The notes beneath the pieces were generated by a model, which saw nothing but the letters and a program-made list of their open reading frames with translations, did no database searches and was not told the DNA's origin. Positions 45,034 through 57,866 of a stretch of DNA of 64,000 nucleotides are shown in pieces (positions within the stretch are counted from its first letter, which is position 1; the number at the start of each line of letters is the position of its first letter). This DNA comes from Ciborinia camelliae (lineage: Eukaryota > Ascomycota > Leotiomycetes > Helotiales > Sclerotiniaceae), in the NCBI GenBank assembly GCA_025890175.1, contig JANPYM010000022.1, positions 250,575-314,574 on the forward strand, written 5' to 3'. The position numbers were made by a program, and so were the translations under genes.

Positions 45034-48000
45034 TTTGAGGATTGGAAAAGGGCGTGTTTGGTTGATGGTGAGGTGGTGAAGTGGTGAGAGCCCTGGTTGA
45101 TCTTCCCTTTCCCTTTCTCTTTCCGGTAAGTTTAATGGACCCTTGACGTGTTGGTGGCGGTCCGAAAAAGCTCGTCCGAAAGCCTATGTGACAGAGGTGG
45201 AGGGAGAGAGTGTAGAGTAGATAGTATTGTATAATCCTATACAAACCATACCAATTGTACTAACCTACGAATTATATAAATACGAAGTACATATACAACA
45301 TAGAAATGTAATCGAAAACCAAACCTAAACCTAAACTTGAATTAAACTTTCTTGAAAAGTCAAGGGTTCGGGCAGCGCAAGCCCTTGGCATTTGCATATC
45401 ACAATTTATTGTTTATTAAAGTAAAAGCATATTTTCAATCTTTATATCAACGGATATATATATATGAATACAATATATATAAAAATCTGAAATCAATACT
45501 TTTTTCAAAATAAAACTATTTAATTCATCATAACGAAGTACATCGATCTCTACAAAATCGAAATATATATATATCCCATCAAAAATTTCAACACAACCGT
45601 TTAGATCTAGATGAATATATGATTAAGCATTCTTCATTCAAAAGTACTATACGGATTTTTCTTTCTCTTTTAAACCCAGAATCATATAATTATTCAAGTG
45701 CACCAGTAAAATTCGTAGCATAAACCACCTCCTTAATGCCGAATTCCCAACTCGCATTTTGAACTTCGAGAGCAAGTCACCGAAGAATATTAATCGAGAG
45801 TAACAACAATGAATTTCATTTTTCAGAACGCGAGATGAAGATATTTCCATGCTTTATTCTGACCTTCGGCCTTTCAAAGCTCGAAAACCAGGTACGTTTT
45901 GAAGGTGTTGAAACCAGACAGCACCTCAATGCGCAAGAGCAAAGAAATACCGGACAAACATTATGAAACCAACAAGAATTGGCTGCATACATATAGGAGC
46001 GCATAGCTACATGAGATGAGGGAGGGTATGGCGGGAACCAGCATACATACATACATACATACATATCCCAGCAGTTTCGCGCCCATCTTGGGTTGAAAAT
46101 TTGCTCCATGTTCGACGGATGTACACACGAAGAGCACTCGCTTTATGATACACCATCTCATGGGAGTGATTTGACTGTGAACAATCCATTCAATTCGCGA
46201 TTGGTTTTTAAATCTCAAAGGCCAGACAGTTAAATAATAAATTGGGATGGATTCAGTATTGCAGTTGTGATGGCGATTGGGTATGTGCTGGTAAGCACCT
46301 TGTCTTTCCTGACTCTCCAACTCGCTGGTTTTGGAAATTGCCCTTCATGGACAATGTGAAACTGGATATTCGAAATGATAGGACCAATCTAGGAGCGCCA
46401 GTTCGACAGAGGAAGATTCTGATAATTGCAGATTTCGAGTCCGGAATTCGATGTGCATTAATTTAAAGGTATTCAAAGTCTCAACTTGAGGCAGAAATCG
46501 ATAGATCAATTTTGAACTTCCTCGCGACGATGATGAGCTTGTTTGTGCCCATACGCAAATGGCATAACCTTGACATTTAAAGACGTGGAAAGTTATATGA
46601 TTTGAAGGGGTCTTGAATATAAGATGTTGCCATTCTGGTTGCTTGGAATAGTAGAATGATGAAATAATAAAACGAGCATACGATGGATGAGTATGAGCAT
46701 GAGGACCGTAATATTTTAGTAATTCATACCTCGGAAATGCGTGATCATGATGTTCGATTAGAAATACCTTGATTGATGTACCGCAGATACAAGACACGGG
46801 TAGGAACAATGTAAGACCGAAATATTACTGTACACATGCATAAGAGCACGCAATTCGTTTGTCAGGACAGATACGTATCTATGTAACTATTGGTCAATAA
46901 CCCTAGGTAGGATAGCATGGGATCTTTCATTTTCATTTTTTTCTGATCTGCGAGCTTGATGCCATTTGTTAACTAAACCTAGTCACTGGCGCAATAGTGG
47001 TTGGTAGTTGGTAGCTGGTAGTGGAAACCGAGAATTCTGATCATTGTACTCAGGTCTCAAGGTCCATTTGGCTAAGAATATGTATGTATCTATATCTAGA
47101 TCAGTGGAAACAATTAATTAATGTTGTCCATCAACGGCACAGGCAAAATTGCCATTTTCCGGTGCAACGCTCAATTTATGATATTCCGTACCTACCGAGG
47201 TATTATTGAAAGGTCCACGGGTGTAATGGGAAAAGTAAAAGTACCTAGGTTCATGTCATATTATTGTAGCGACCACCTAAAAATAAAGAGCCAAGTTCCA
47301 TGGAGAGTCCAGAGAGGTCTGGTCTATGGCTGACTCATCAAGCTAGCTAGTGGACATACGAGTATAGGTAAGGTCGTAGAGCATACCAGATACAATAGCA
47401 TTATGCATACTAGGTAGGTAGGTAGATACAAGGTATTGATATTTTGATATTTCAACACTGCCCACTGCCCACTGCCCACTGCCCACTGCCCAGTCTGCAC
47501 TCAAAGTGGATTCGAGAGATATGAAGATTACATCACCTGGCTAAATAATGGTTGATCTTTGGGCCATGGGCATACATCCATTCCTGGCTGGGGGGGTAAG
47601 CATATATAAATGAGGTTAGCGCGTGAGGTACGGCATCAGATCCGGATTTTGTCAAGTGGAGTGTCTTTGTGGGGGCAGCCGGATGAGTCCAAAGTCCAAA
47701 GTCCAAAGTTCCAACAGATATATACTTTCGAAACAAGCAATCGATATACCGGTACTGTTCCGTACGATATACGATACGATTTGATTCGATACGATACGAT
47801 ATGTATTGATCATCGAACAATCCTCCAAGTTATGAAGAGATAGATAGATGGATAGTTTTATTCCTGCAAGTGCAGTCAGTCAATTAATCATGAAAGGATG
47901 AAAATCATTCATTGACTCCATGACTCTACATAGGTACACATACATACATACAGTAGAATATCTGTTCCGAGTCTCGTTCGGAAGGGTTTGGGTATCGGGA

Positions 48001-49335
48001 CAAGTATTATTAAAGTACCCCAAACAAATCTGCATGCCAGCATAGCCAGCATGGCATACTACTACTACGCTAGCCATACCCAAATGAAAAATCACACCTT
48101 CCTCATTGTAGGCGACGACATGATCCAATGAGATGCGAGTGGCCTTGCAATTTTTCCATTTTACCCATTTTCATATGCAATTCATAAGTGGGAACGGAAC
48201 CGTAACCCGTTGTTATCGCGATAAATTGCCAGTAGTTGAAACTTGGAAAGGTGGTAATGAATGAAATTTGAATGAAATTTGAATGAATGGATGCAATGGA
48301 TTGGGTGGCATTGGGTGCATATTTTTTTTGGAGAGAAGGAAAAAAAACATTTCCATAGGTATCGACTGATTCTTCAGTCTCCTCCGTATAGTACCATACA
48401 GACAGTACTCCGTTTTTTTTCTTCAAGCTTGCGTACCTTACTCCTCCTCCGTACATGATAGTAATTTGTAATTTGTCATTATCATTATCGATGGGGTATA
48501 GGTATCAATATTCAGCTGAGTTCGTGCGTCTCGTCTCGTCTCGTGACTCGACTCTCGTCCACCATCACCACTTTTATATTTATTCCTTGAATCTATCATC
48601 GACTCATCAATTCTTCGATGCATCGATTCATCGGGCGATTGTCCAACTGCGGAAGGGAAGGGAAGGGATTCAAGGGAAGGAGACATAAGATCAAACTGAG
48701 ATTTCGGTCACCGGAACATTATGCCGGGGTGGGTAGACGTTTTATTCACGCCAGTGCTGCCCGCTTATGCAGACTTAATTCTCACGTTGCACTCTCAATT
48801 TATTTGGACCAGTAACCAGTCATCAGTAACCAGTTAGAATCTAGATGCTTGATTTCTTTTCATTTGCATTTTCTACTTCTATGTACGTACTCTACCCTAC
48901 TCTACCCTACTCTACGATTAGACGACTAGACTACATGTACTCTCCTCCTAGACTACGAGACTACTGTACGGTCCTGTCCTCCTGTCCTGTCCTGTCCTGT
49001 ATGTATATCTTTCCGCAGTTTCCTTTCCTGCAGAACTCCGGAATTATTCTTCTTTTGTCAGAAATATCTACCCATCCATCCCAATCCATCCCAATCCATC
49101 CACCCCATCCATCCATCCTTCCTTCCTTCCATCCTTGCTGCATGATGGATGTTAAAGTTATGTTTTCTGCCCCACCTGCCTTCCACCTTAGAGCCACACC
49201 ATTATTGAATTCGAGCAATTAACAAATACTCGTATGCTGCACCTACACAATGGCCTTTATTCCTGGTCTTTTAAATAAATCCCATGGAATATCACCGTGC
49301 GTTCTTTCTCAGTCCGAATATCATTTTATCTTCTC
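45034..49335. other. 4.3-kb gene-poor region
   Basis: I see no supported gene. Many short frames on both strands lack coherent composition. Contents: AT-rich stretch 45260-45600; (ACAT)n at 46046-46070; CCCACTG heptamer repeats at 47457-47492; AAAGTCC repeats at 47690-47710; TACGATACGAT repeats at 47764-47800; GAATGAAATTT repeats at 48258-48285; TCTACCCTAC repeats at 48888-48915; CCTGTCCTGT at 48975-49000; CCATCCATCC runs at 49070-49135. Confidence 0.5.
47457..47492. repeat. Heptanucleotide repeat (CTGCCCA)
   Basis: Five near-perfect tandem copies of ACTGCCC in a gene-poor region. Confidence 0.9.
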
Positions 49336-52300
49336 ATGAACCCATCGAAGCCTGCGACAATGGGTAGGAACGATATATGTTCCTCTCTGGGGTATGAAAT
49401 AGATAAACCTACCAAAGATCGTCGAAATTTATTAAAAGCCACTTCTGCATTCCTTGCCGACTATGAAGCTCGCGGGAGCAAGGTTTATGGCAAAAAGGCC
49501 GAGTCATCCATTGGAGGTCGCCTGTGTGCGATGAATTTCCTCGAAGAAGAAGGCAGAGGGGAGAGGTTTTGGCCACCTACATCGGATGGAAGCCTAGTTT
49601 ACGAAGAAGCCCGCGATAAAGATATGTAAGTACATGAAGTCTTTTTGGCTCTCCATTTATATATACCATCGTATTCTAACATGCCGATTCTAGTATCATC
49701 GATTCCGTAGCCGAACTTTTTCTTATCCACGCAAAGTCCAACCATTCTAAACTGGTGTGTACTACTCTTGTCTAATTTTGTTTTGTCAAAAATGGCGCGT
49801 CTCATGGACGGCCTCGCATTACTTTTCACGCAAATGGTTGCGGGTTTGCGATCGTTTTAATTTCCCGTGTGGGAGCTAACGCCACACTCATGCAGCAGGC
49901 GAAACGGAGGAGCCAAAAACATAATGATACCTCCCCACCGTCAAATGTTAACAATGAACATATGAGCAATAAACCCTTGACCTCGATTGTACCGGAGGTA
50001 TTTCTTTCTGTAATATTTTACCGTGTAATTTGAAGACGCTAATCATACGTATAGGAAACGTACTTCGAAGACGAAGAACCACAATTCACTTATAGTTCGT
50101 CTGTGATGACCATCGAGCCGGAATTATGTCTTGCTCCTTGGTTAGATCCGCCAAAAAGATTTGATCGTAACGTGGCTGTACCCTGGGTAGAGAGTCTTAA
50201 CCCAAAAAGCCTTCCCGGACCCCCTTTACGATTAGGGAAGAAATGGTTATCACAGGTTGTTCTCTCAACCGTAACCCTTTCCATGCATGCTGACTTGACT
50301 ATAGGAGAATGTACGATGGCCGGCAGCAGTTGATAGAGAAATTCAGTATTTTATGCATCGATGGCTGTTCTATTATACCGTGGATTTGGAAAACGGTACG
50401 GATGACGGAATTCAATGTCTTGTGAATCTCTTAAGAAATGACAATGGTACGAGTCCAGAGCTGGATGTCATACAGCTTCGAGAATTCAGAAAGCGAATTG
50501 TTGAGAGAGTGAAATTTTTCACAGAGACATTCATCAATCATCAGTTCGTCGAAGTGCAAGAAGGTGTTCCTCAGATGACAGCGAGATTTCGCAATATATG
50601 GACAACCCTCAAGTATGAAACGCCCACTCCCCGCATTAATTATCGACGCCGTAGTGTTGAAGACGAAGCGCCGAGAGAGAGCCCTCGGAAACGACGAAAA
50701 CTTTCCAAGAAAGCCGAAGACAACGCGCTGGATATCTGTCAACCAAAGAGGAAGCCTTGGAGTGAGCATGCCTGGAGACGCAAGACAATTCCACCTCCTC
50801 CAGACATGACTTTTCCAAACCTGTTGCCGAGGAAAAGTTCCAACATCGATCCCGTGACCATGGTAGAGTCGCCCCGAAGCGCTATAGATGAGGAAGGGTG
50901 TGAAGGGGAAGTATCTGAAGAGTGTGAGATACATGAGCGCTTCGAGGTATGATCTACACCATTCATTTATTACATTTTTGTTTCCATTACTGATCATCCA
51001 TAGTCCCTCGTGCGAAATTCAAAAATCTCCGTCGAAATTCCTCCGCCCAACAACCCGGTATTTTCCGAATCCGGTGTGATCATAAAGATGGAAGAGGAAT
51101 CTACTATAGAGGTTTCACAGCTCAAGACGACTGTTATCAAATTACCAGATGATGAATACAATAGCGAAACTATAAAAGTAGTGCCACCTACGCATGGAGA
51201 AATCACAAAGGCTTCATCTCCGAACCCAGATGATATACCGATAGTCGAAAAGACTCCTCCATATTTGCAAATCGAACCCCAAGTTTGTGAAGCACATTTA
51301 CCTCTTCCGCATCAATTGAACGATACATCAGAGGATCGTGGTCTCCCACAACAGCCTCAAACATTAAGTGTTTCCGTCATCGCAAACCAACCATTGGAAA
51401 TAGTCGCAGTCGGCCCCCCAGTCATTGAAATATCCTATGCTCAATCAGAAGTGAATGGCTCTGCCCAATTGTCACCGAAAGCCGACAATGCAAATCAACT
51501 TCCACAGAGCGCAGATGCATCTTCATCGCCTGCTATCAATGAAACATCACATACTGTAGTCAAAGCGAGCACCCAGCCGATGGACCTTGATGAGGACAGA
51601 CAGTCTCCTAAGGGCGAGTTGATGAAATCGTCAAGTTCTATACAAGTGGCAGATGAAACCGATGGGCATCCTAGAGGCGTCATATTGCCACAACAAACAG
51701 CGAAGGAGAATGTCAATAATAATGCCTCCAACTCCACTCTTTCGTCGGTGACTAGTTCGACTGACAGTCCCAAAAAATACGGACCTTTCAATGACCTCGA
51801 ATCTTTGAACAAACTTTTCTCGTCCAATGGTTCTCGGCCCATGGAAGCCTACAGACCACGTAGTACTTCTAGCATTTCCCCGACATCAAGTGCAGAGACT
51901 CATACACGCGAGATGGTCATGGATTTTAGTTCAGTCAACGCCATCCGAAACTCTGTGCCGCCACAAGTCGCACCATCGATCGAACTTATCTTGAATGGTG
52001 ATTTTAATAACAAACTTCAAAATCAAGGCGAGATACCCGTAGCCAGTCAAGCTACCATGGAGGGCCTGAAGGCGTCAACGCATGGTCCAGACGCTACCCA
52101 ACATCAATTTGGCGGCTCCGGTCACGATCCCTTGTTAGATGTTCTAGAAACATCACAGAAATCATTAGAGAAAAATGAACCAAGTCTTACACGAACCCCT
52201 CTGCCGTCAGTCCCCTTGACATCAGAAAATGACCAGAAAATGACAAACCCGTTGCCTAATGCCCGACCGTCTCCCAATCAATCACCGCAAAGACCACCCC

Positions 52301-55300
52301 AAAAACCTGTTCAAAACTCTCAGGCCGCCTTCAAAGAACCCTTGATTCCCACTTTCCAGCCTATAAATCGTCCAATGAATGGGGTCATTTCTTCGCCATC
52401 GAACCGCCCATGGTCATTCGCACCAGAACCACCTCAAGCTCATTTTGCTCCCATAACTAAAGATTCCACGGCGATTACAAATCCTCCGTCATCGGCATCG
52501 CAAGAAACCCAAACTCAAAACCAGAGCCAGAGTGCAGATCAGAATTATAAGGCGAGTGATTACATACCCGCTCAAAATGTTGTCTACGAACCTATCATGG
52601 TTGGTACATCATCGGGACCATCTGGGGTCAGAAACATCTACCACAATCCAGGTTCTATAAACACACAAAATGGAGTCTATCCGATGGCATTCATCGTTAA
52701 ACCAACAGCATCAAATAATGGCATGTGGACGCAAAGAACCTCCCGAAAAAGGGCACTAGAAGGAACAAGTACGAAACCTCGGAAAACAAAGTCAAGAAAG
52801 AAGACAGGGCTACCAGAAAAGTTGGCTGCGAAATCTGCCACTGCCCAGTATCCACCAACCCTACCGCCTCACGCAGGCCAGAATGTAACACCTCCGGAAA
52901 TTCAAACACAGTCACCACCGCAGCCTGTCCATAACTGGGAACATTCACCTAAGCCACCCCATCCAGAACTCATCAACCATCTGCGAATTATGGATGAGAA
53001 GATGGGTGTGAATTCAGGAGCATCTTACCAACCTGCTCTCAAGACACCAAATCCCCCTCCATCCACGTCAAATCGACAACCAACTGACAGCGCCGAGAGT
53101 ATAGATCGGAACATGATTAGCTACAATACCAAACAAGAGCAAGACAAGTTGAACTATATCGCCTTGCAAGAGAAGGCGCATTCAATCAGTCAAGATTGGG
53201 GGAAGAACCTGACTTCTGTGGATGTACATCATGCGACTTCTGCCCCTTCAACGCAACCCCAGCGAACTCCCAGCACGCAAATACGTACTTCGCTTCCTGT
53301 AGATCCACAGGTTGCTTGCAGTGAGCAATGCAGAGTGGAACATGGCACACAAGAAAGTAAAATATCGCCTAATGTTGGAGATCAAAGTAGAACGATTTTG
53401 CAAAGTGACATGCAGCAAAATCGACCCCTCCCTAATGTCAGTGATCAGGGTAGAATGAATGCTGGAGCGGGTATAACTCAGAACAAGCCGTCTAGTGACA
53501 ATTCTCAAAGCAAGACTAATATTGAGCGTCGCCATCAGCCATCAAATTCTGCACATCTTGGGTATTCCAAACAAGCGCTTTCTTTGGAGACAGGAACGAG
53601 GCATGGAACTTTCACGGATAACGGAACGAGGCCTACGATTTCCAAGGGTGCCCCAATGACTAGTTCTAATCCACCACAAAATTTTAAGGAGCCACAGGGC
53701 ACACAACATTCTGCGTACAATAATGTTCGACAGTCAAACCCACCGCACACCAACCAACATTCAAATCAAGAGTCGCAACCACCAAATAATCGCAAGCCAA
53801 CTCAAAAGAATCCTTCCTCCCCAGAATCATATCAGTCACAGGATCCATGGTGGAACTCGTTAGCAGCCGATTACAACATTAAGAGAATATCGCAACCAAC
53901 ATCGAGACTTGTCCCGCATTCTGATACTAATATTCTGCAAAATCGTTTGGTGAACAATGAGAATCTTGCCTCAACAGTACAGACGCCATTACCGGTTCAA
54001 GTAGGAAACCAAGCATCTCCACCTAATACGGCACAAGTGGCACCTGAAGTATCAGAACGCCCGCGTTCCACAGGTAGTCAAGCCTCCAAGGTATATCGCC
54101 AAACTACAGAAAGCCAACATACCGATCACCATTCTGTACAATCATCTAATGCACAAGGTTCCCCTGCACGAAGCTACTCTGGCAATCAATATGCGACTCA
54201 GCCATCACTGATCCAGCGATCCAATTCAGCAGGTCAAAGTGCGCAACCCCCTTCGGCCCCGCGAACTTCAACCCCAAATAGCCAATTTTCGAATCAAGCT
54301 TCAAGCCAGCCGTCAAATGGAAGAGTGCCGTCACCGAAAAACCAGTTTTATCAGCCTCCAAGTCAACCGTCGAATCTTTCCAAGACATCATCAAAAGGCC
54401 AGGGTACTATGAATACTGCCGGTCAGCCTCCCAACACACAAACTACTAGTTTTCAACATCAACGTACCAATCAACCCCCTATTCAGCCCGCTACTCTCCA
54501 AAAGTCAGTACCGCCAAATCAGTTTGCCAATAGACCTCCTGCCCAGTTTTCTCCCATTCAAGCTTCGTCTCCGCAGAATCAATATTCTGGCTCGCCCGTA
54601 ATCCAACAAGCCTCTTCACCTCCAGTCCCCTACAATACAGAGTACGAGCGACAGAATCAAGGAGCTCCACAGTATCAGTATCCAAAACGGCCACCGCAAC
54701 AGGCGGAAACTCAAACTTTCACGACACAGATACAGGCACAGGCACAGCAGAAAATGTATAGTGGGCAAAAACCTCTTGATTGGACACAATATCGATTGAG
54801 TGACCCGAGGGCTCAAACCACATTGAACTCAGCCAGCTCATCTCCCAGGCAACCTACTCCTACAACAAACCAGGCTGCAAACACACCTCCAGTGCGACCA
54901 TCTACAATTCAGATGCCCATGACCCAATCAGCATTAACATCCACCATACCCACTATACTCAACCGCAGCCTCCCTCCAACGCCCCCAACACCGGCCGTCA
55001 TTCCCAATACCAAACTAGATAACATCTCACAATACCCGACTGTGACTCATCCATTAGCAGCGGGTGCTACTCGGCAACAAATACCCACTGTCATTCCCAC
55101 CCCCAGACTAGATAACGTCTCAAGATACCCGCTTTTGCCCCATTCTCTAGAAGGGGGTGCCACCCGACAACAATCACCAGCCATCATTCCCACCCCAAAG
55201 TTAGATATCATGTCCCAATCAATTACCAATAATTCACTGGCCACCCCACAACACACACCTACGACACCTCAAGCTGTGGGGGCAAAGCTTGATTTCTATC

Positions 55301-55626
55301 TCCAACGCTCGAATTCTACGATTGAAACTACCAGTTCGTTCTCCTACCATTACATGGAAGCGCTCTCTCTGTCGAATCTTTTCTCCTTGTTCTCTCAACG
55401 CTCCGGCGTACCCATGGAGAAATTGGACGAACTTACGTTCCGATGCATGTTTGGCGAGTATCAACAATTTGTGGTGGGCAAGAATATGGGAGATGGGGAA
55501 TGGAAACGGGTGCGGAAGAGAATCTGGAGGAATTGGGATCGCGAGGTTCGAGCGGCCAAGCAAAACGGAGAAGATGACGAGGAGGAATTCTGGGAGGTTA
55601 ATATTTTGATTGGGAGGCGTGCGTAG
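49336..55626 (+). CDS. Very large low-complexity protein with folded ends, unknown function
   Basis: Six exons (49336-49625, 49694-49754, 49896-49997, 50055-50255, 50305-50946, 51004-55626) give 1972 residues. ATG 49360 is an alternative start. The N-terminal ~330 residues look partly folded: LLKATSAFLADYEARGSKV; SVAELFLIHAKSNHSKL; ENVRWPAAVDREIQYFMHRW. Basic stretches include SPRKRRKLSKK. The long last exon (residues 433-1855) is Gln/Pro/Ser/Asn-rich and almost free of hydrophobic clusters, with a Lys/Arg patch (TKPRKTKSRKKTG) that could direct nuclear entry. The last ~115 residues are again ordered: FSYHYMEALSLSNLFSLFSQ, then MEKLDELTFRCMFGEYQQFV and WKRVRKRIWRNWDREVRAAK. Such an arrangement suggests a nuclear scaffold or transcriptional regulator, but that is inference. 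I do not recognise a named family. Confidence 0.8.
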
Positions 55627-56955
55627 GTCGAGTCATTGGAGAATCGTCGGCCGTGGGTCTCCCAAAATTTATATGTAAATGTATATGTCAATGTTGGTGA
55701 TCATGTCACGCGTATTTGCCTTGCCATGTATGAAATCGTGGCTGATGGATATAGTAAATAGAAAGGCAACTGACCAATGAATGAACATAAATCTTCAAAC
55801 AGAGCTTGAGTCAAAATTGACCATCCAACCCCCTTCCATAGTCTCGTACCTAGGTAGATATCTATTTTTAATAGTTAGGTATATATCACTTACTACCTAT
55901 ACCTATGTACACCATCTGATCTCTTCTCTTCTCTTCAAACACACCATCCTCGCCCTCACCCAGCCTCCCTACGAATTCTAATTACCTATCTATGTATTAT
56001 GTGTTATGTATTATGTGTTATGTATTCCCCAATCCGTGGATCTACCTACCTACCTATCTACCTACCTACCTATCTATCTATCTATCTACCTAGGTAGTAA
56101 TTAAATGGGCGATTTTGTTTTTTCTTCTTTTCTTTTTTTGTTTTTTTGTCACCTTGGCTATATATACCTACCTAGGTATATATACGTATATACGTACATC
56201 TACGATACGGAGTTGATCATCACCCCCTCCCCTTTCCTCCTCCTCCCCCTTTCCCCTTCATCATCCCCCCCCCCAAAAAGCAAAAGCCACCCACACACCC
56301 ACACATCCTTGATAAAATCTGGAGTGCTGTGTTTGAACTTTGTAATAGAGGGATTCTGGGGCTAGGATGGCTTCGAGGGATGGCTTCGAGGGATAGGATG
56401 GCGGCTAGGGATGGCTCCTAGGGAAGGCTCCTAGGGAAGGCTCCTAGGGAAGGGAGAGCGGAATTGAATTGAATTGAATTGAATTGTGAGACTTACTTCC
56501 GTTGTAGCCGAGATGCCGGGTCTGGTGGGTGGCACTGTGGTGGTGTTTTGGAATGTTTTGATGGGATGAGGGGATGATGGGAGGAGGGGATTTTACGATA
56601 GGTGGGGTAATATAGGTGTAACCGTTATCCGTTATCCGTTAGCCGTTCCGGGGTTACATTACATTGATAGCCGGGGAATTGGAAGAAAGAAAGGAAGGAA
56701 GGAAGGAATATTATTCTTTATGGATGGGTAGGTATAGATAGGTACCTAGGTATGATTTCCCAGCCTCCTTGATAATTGTTAGTTAGGAGTGAGGTGATGA
56801 TGGATTGATGGATTGATGGATTGATGGATTGATGGATTGAAATGGGAATGAATAAAACTACCTAACCGTTGGTTGGTGGTTGGTTGGTTGGTAGGGTATC
56901 TACCTAGAAGTAAGGGGGGGGGGTTATAGAAACCGTTATATATCGGATGGGTGAC
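55627..56955. other. Intergenic, repeat-rich border of the AT desert
   Basis: Contents: TACCTAGGTA palindromes (55849, 56086, 56168, 56740), TATGTATTATGTGT repeats (55990-56025), ACCTACCTATCT runs (56043-56095), AAGGCTCCTAGGG repeats (56405-56455), GAATT pentamers (56461-56486), GTTATCC repeats (56622-56640) and GATGGATT repeats (56798-56840). No gene seen. Confidence 0.6.
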
Positions 56956-57721
56956 CGAATTTTTTTTTTTTTTGAAATATTGGTAAATTGGAGAATTCTT
57001 TAATATTTTTTAGTACAAATTTGGATTTTAAATTGAATGTATATATTAAAATGAATATAAAAAAAATTAAATGTATAATTTATATTGATTTATTATTAAT
57101 ATCGAGATAATTATTAAATTTATTATATTATAAATTTAAATACAATTTATAAATTTGTTATAATATATATTGGATTATATATATAAATTTATAATATTTT
57201 ATATTTGATTAAAATTTCGAATGCGATAAAATACAAATAAATTATAAATATTGAATTAAATATTTTTTTTTGATAAAAAATATATTTGTTTAATATTTTT
57301 ATTAAATATTATTAGTTTAATAATAATTAAAATAGTTAGTAGGAAAGGGTTAGTTTAATTAAAATAGTTGGTAGGAAATGGTTAAATTTTATTTATATTA
57401 TTGTAATTTGTTAATGATATAATTAAAATATTATTTATTATTAATTAATAATATTTATTATTAATAATATTTATATATTATTATTATATTTTATTTTATT
57501 ATTTATTATTTATATATTTTAAATTTTTAATGTATTTAAATTGTATTATTTATATTATTTGTTTTTTAAATATATTTATTTTTGTTTTGTTTTTTTTTTA
57601 ATTAATTTTTAATAAATATATAATATTATATTTAATAAATATTTAATATTTAAGTTAAATTTTATTTGAAATATTAAAATAAATGAAATATATTTTTAAA
57701 ATATATTATAATAAAGTTTTA

Positions 57722-57866
57722 GTAAAAAATTATAATAATATAATTATGATGATATGGTTATAATAATATAATTATGATAATATAATTATAATAATATAAT
57801 TGTAATAATATAATTATAATAATATAATTGTAATAATATAATTATAATAATATAATTGTAATAATA
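57722..57866. repeat. Minisatellite in AT tract, TAATAATATAATTRT units
   Basis: About ten tandem copies of a 15-bp unit (TATAATAATATAATT followed by G or A variants) with an alternating TTG/TTA higher-order pattern of about 30 bp. Confidence 0.85.

Noticed and set aside
46345..46809. 154-codon minus frame in the gene-poor region
   Set aside because: Composition not protein-like, no motif, no neighbouring exons.
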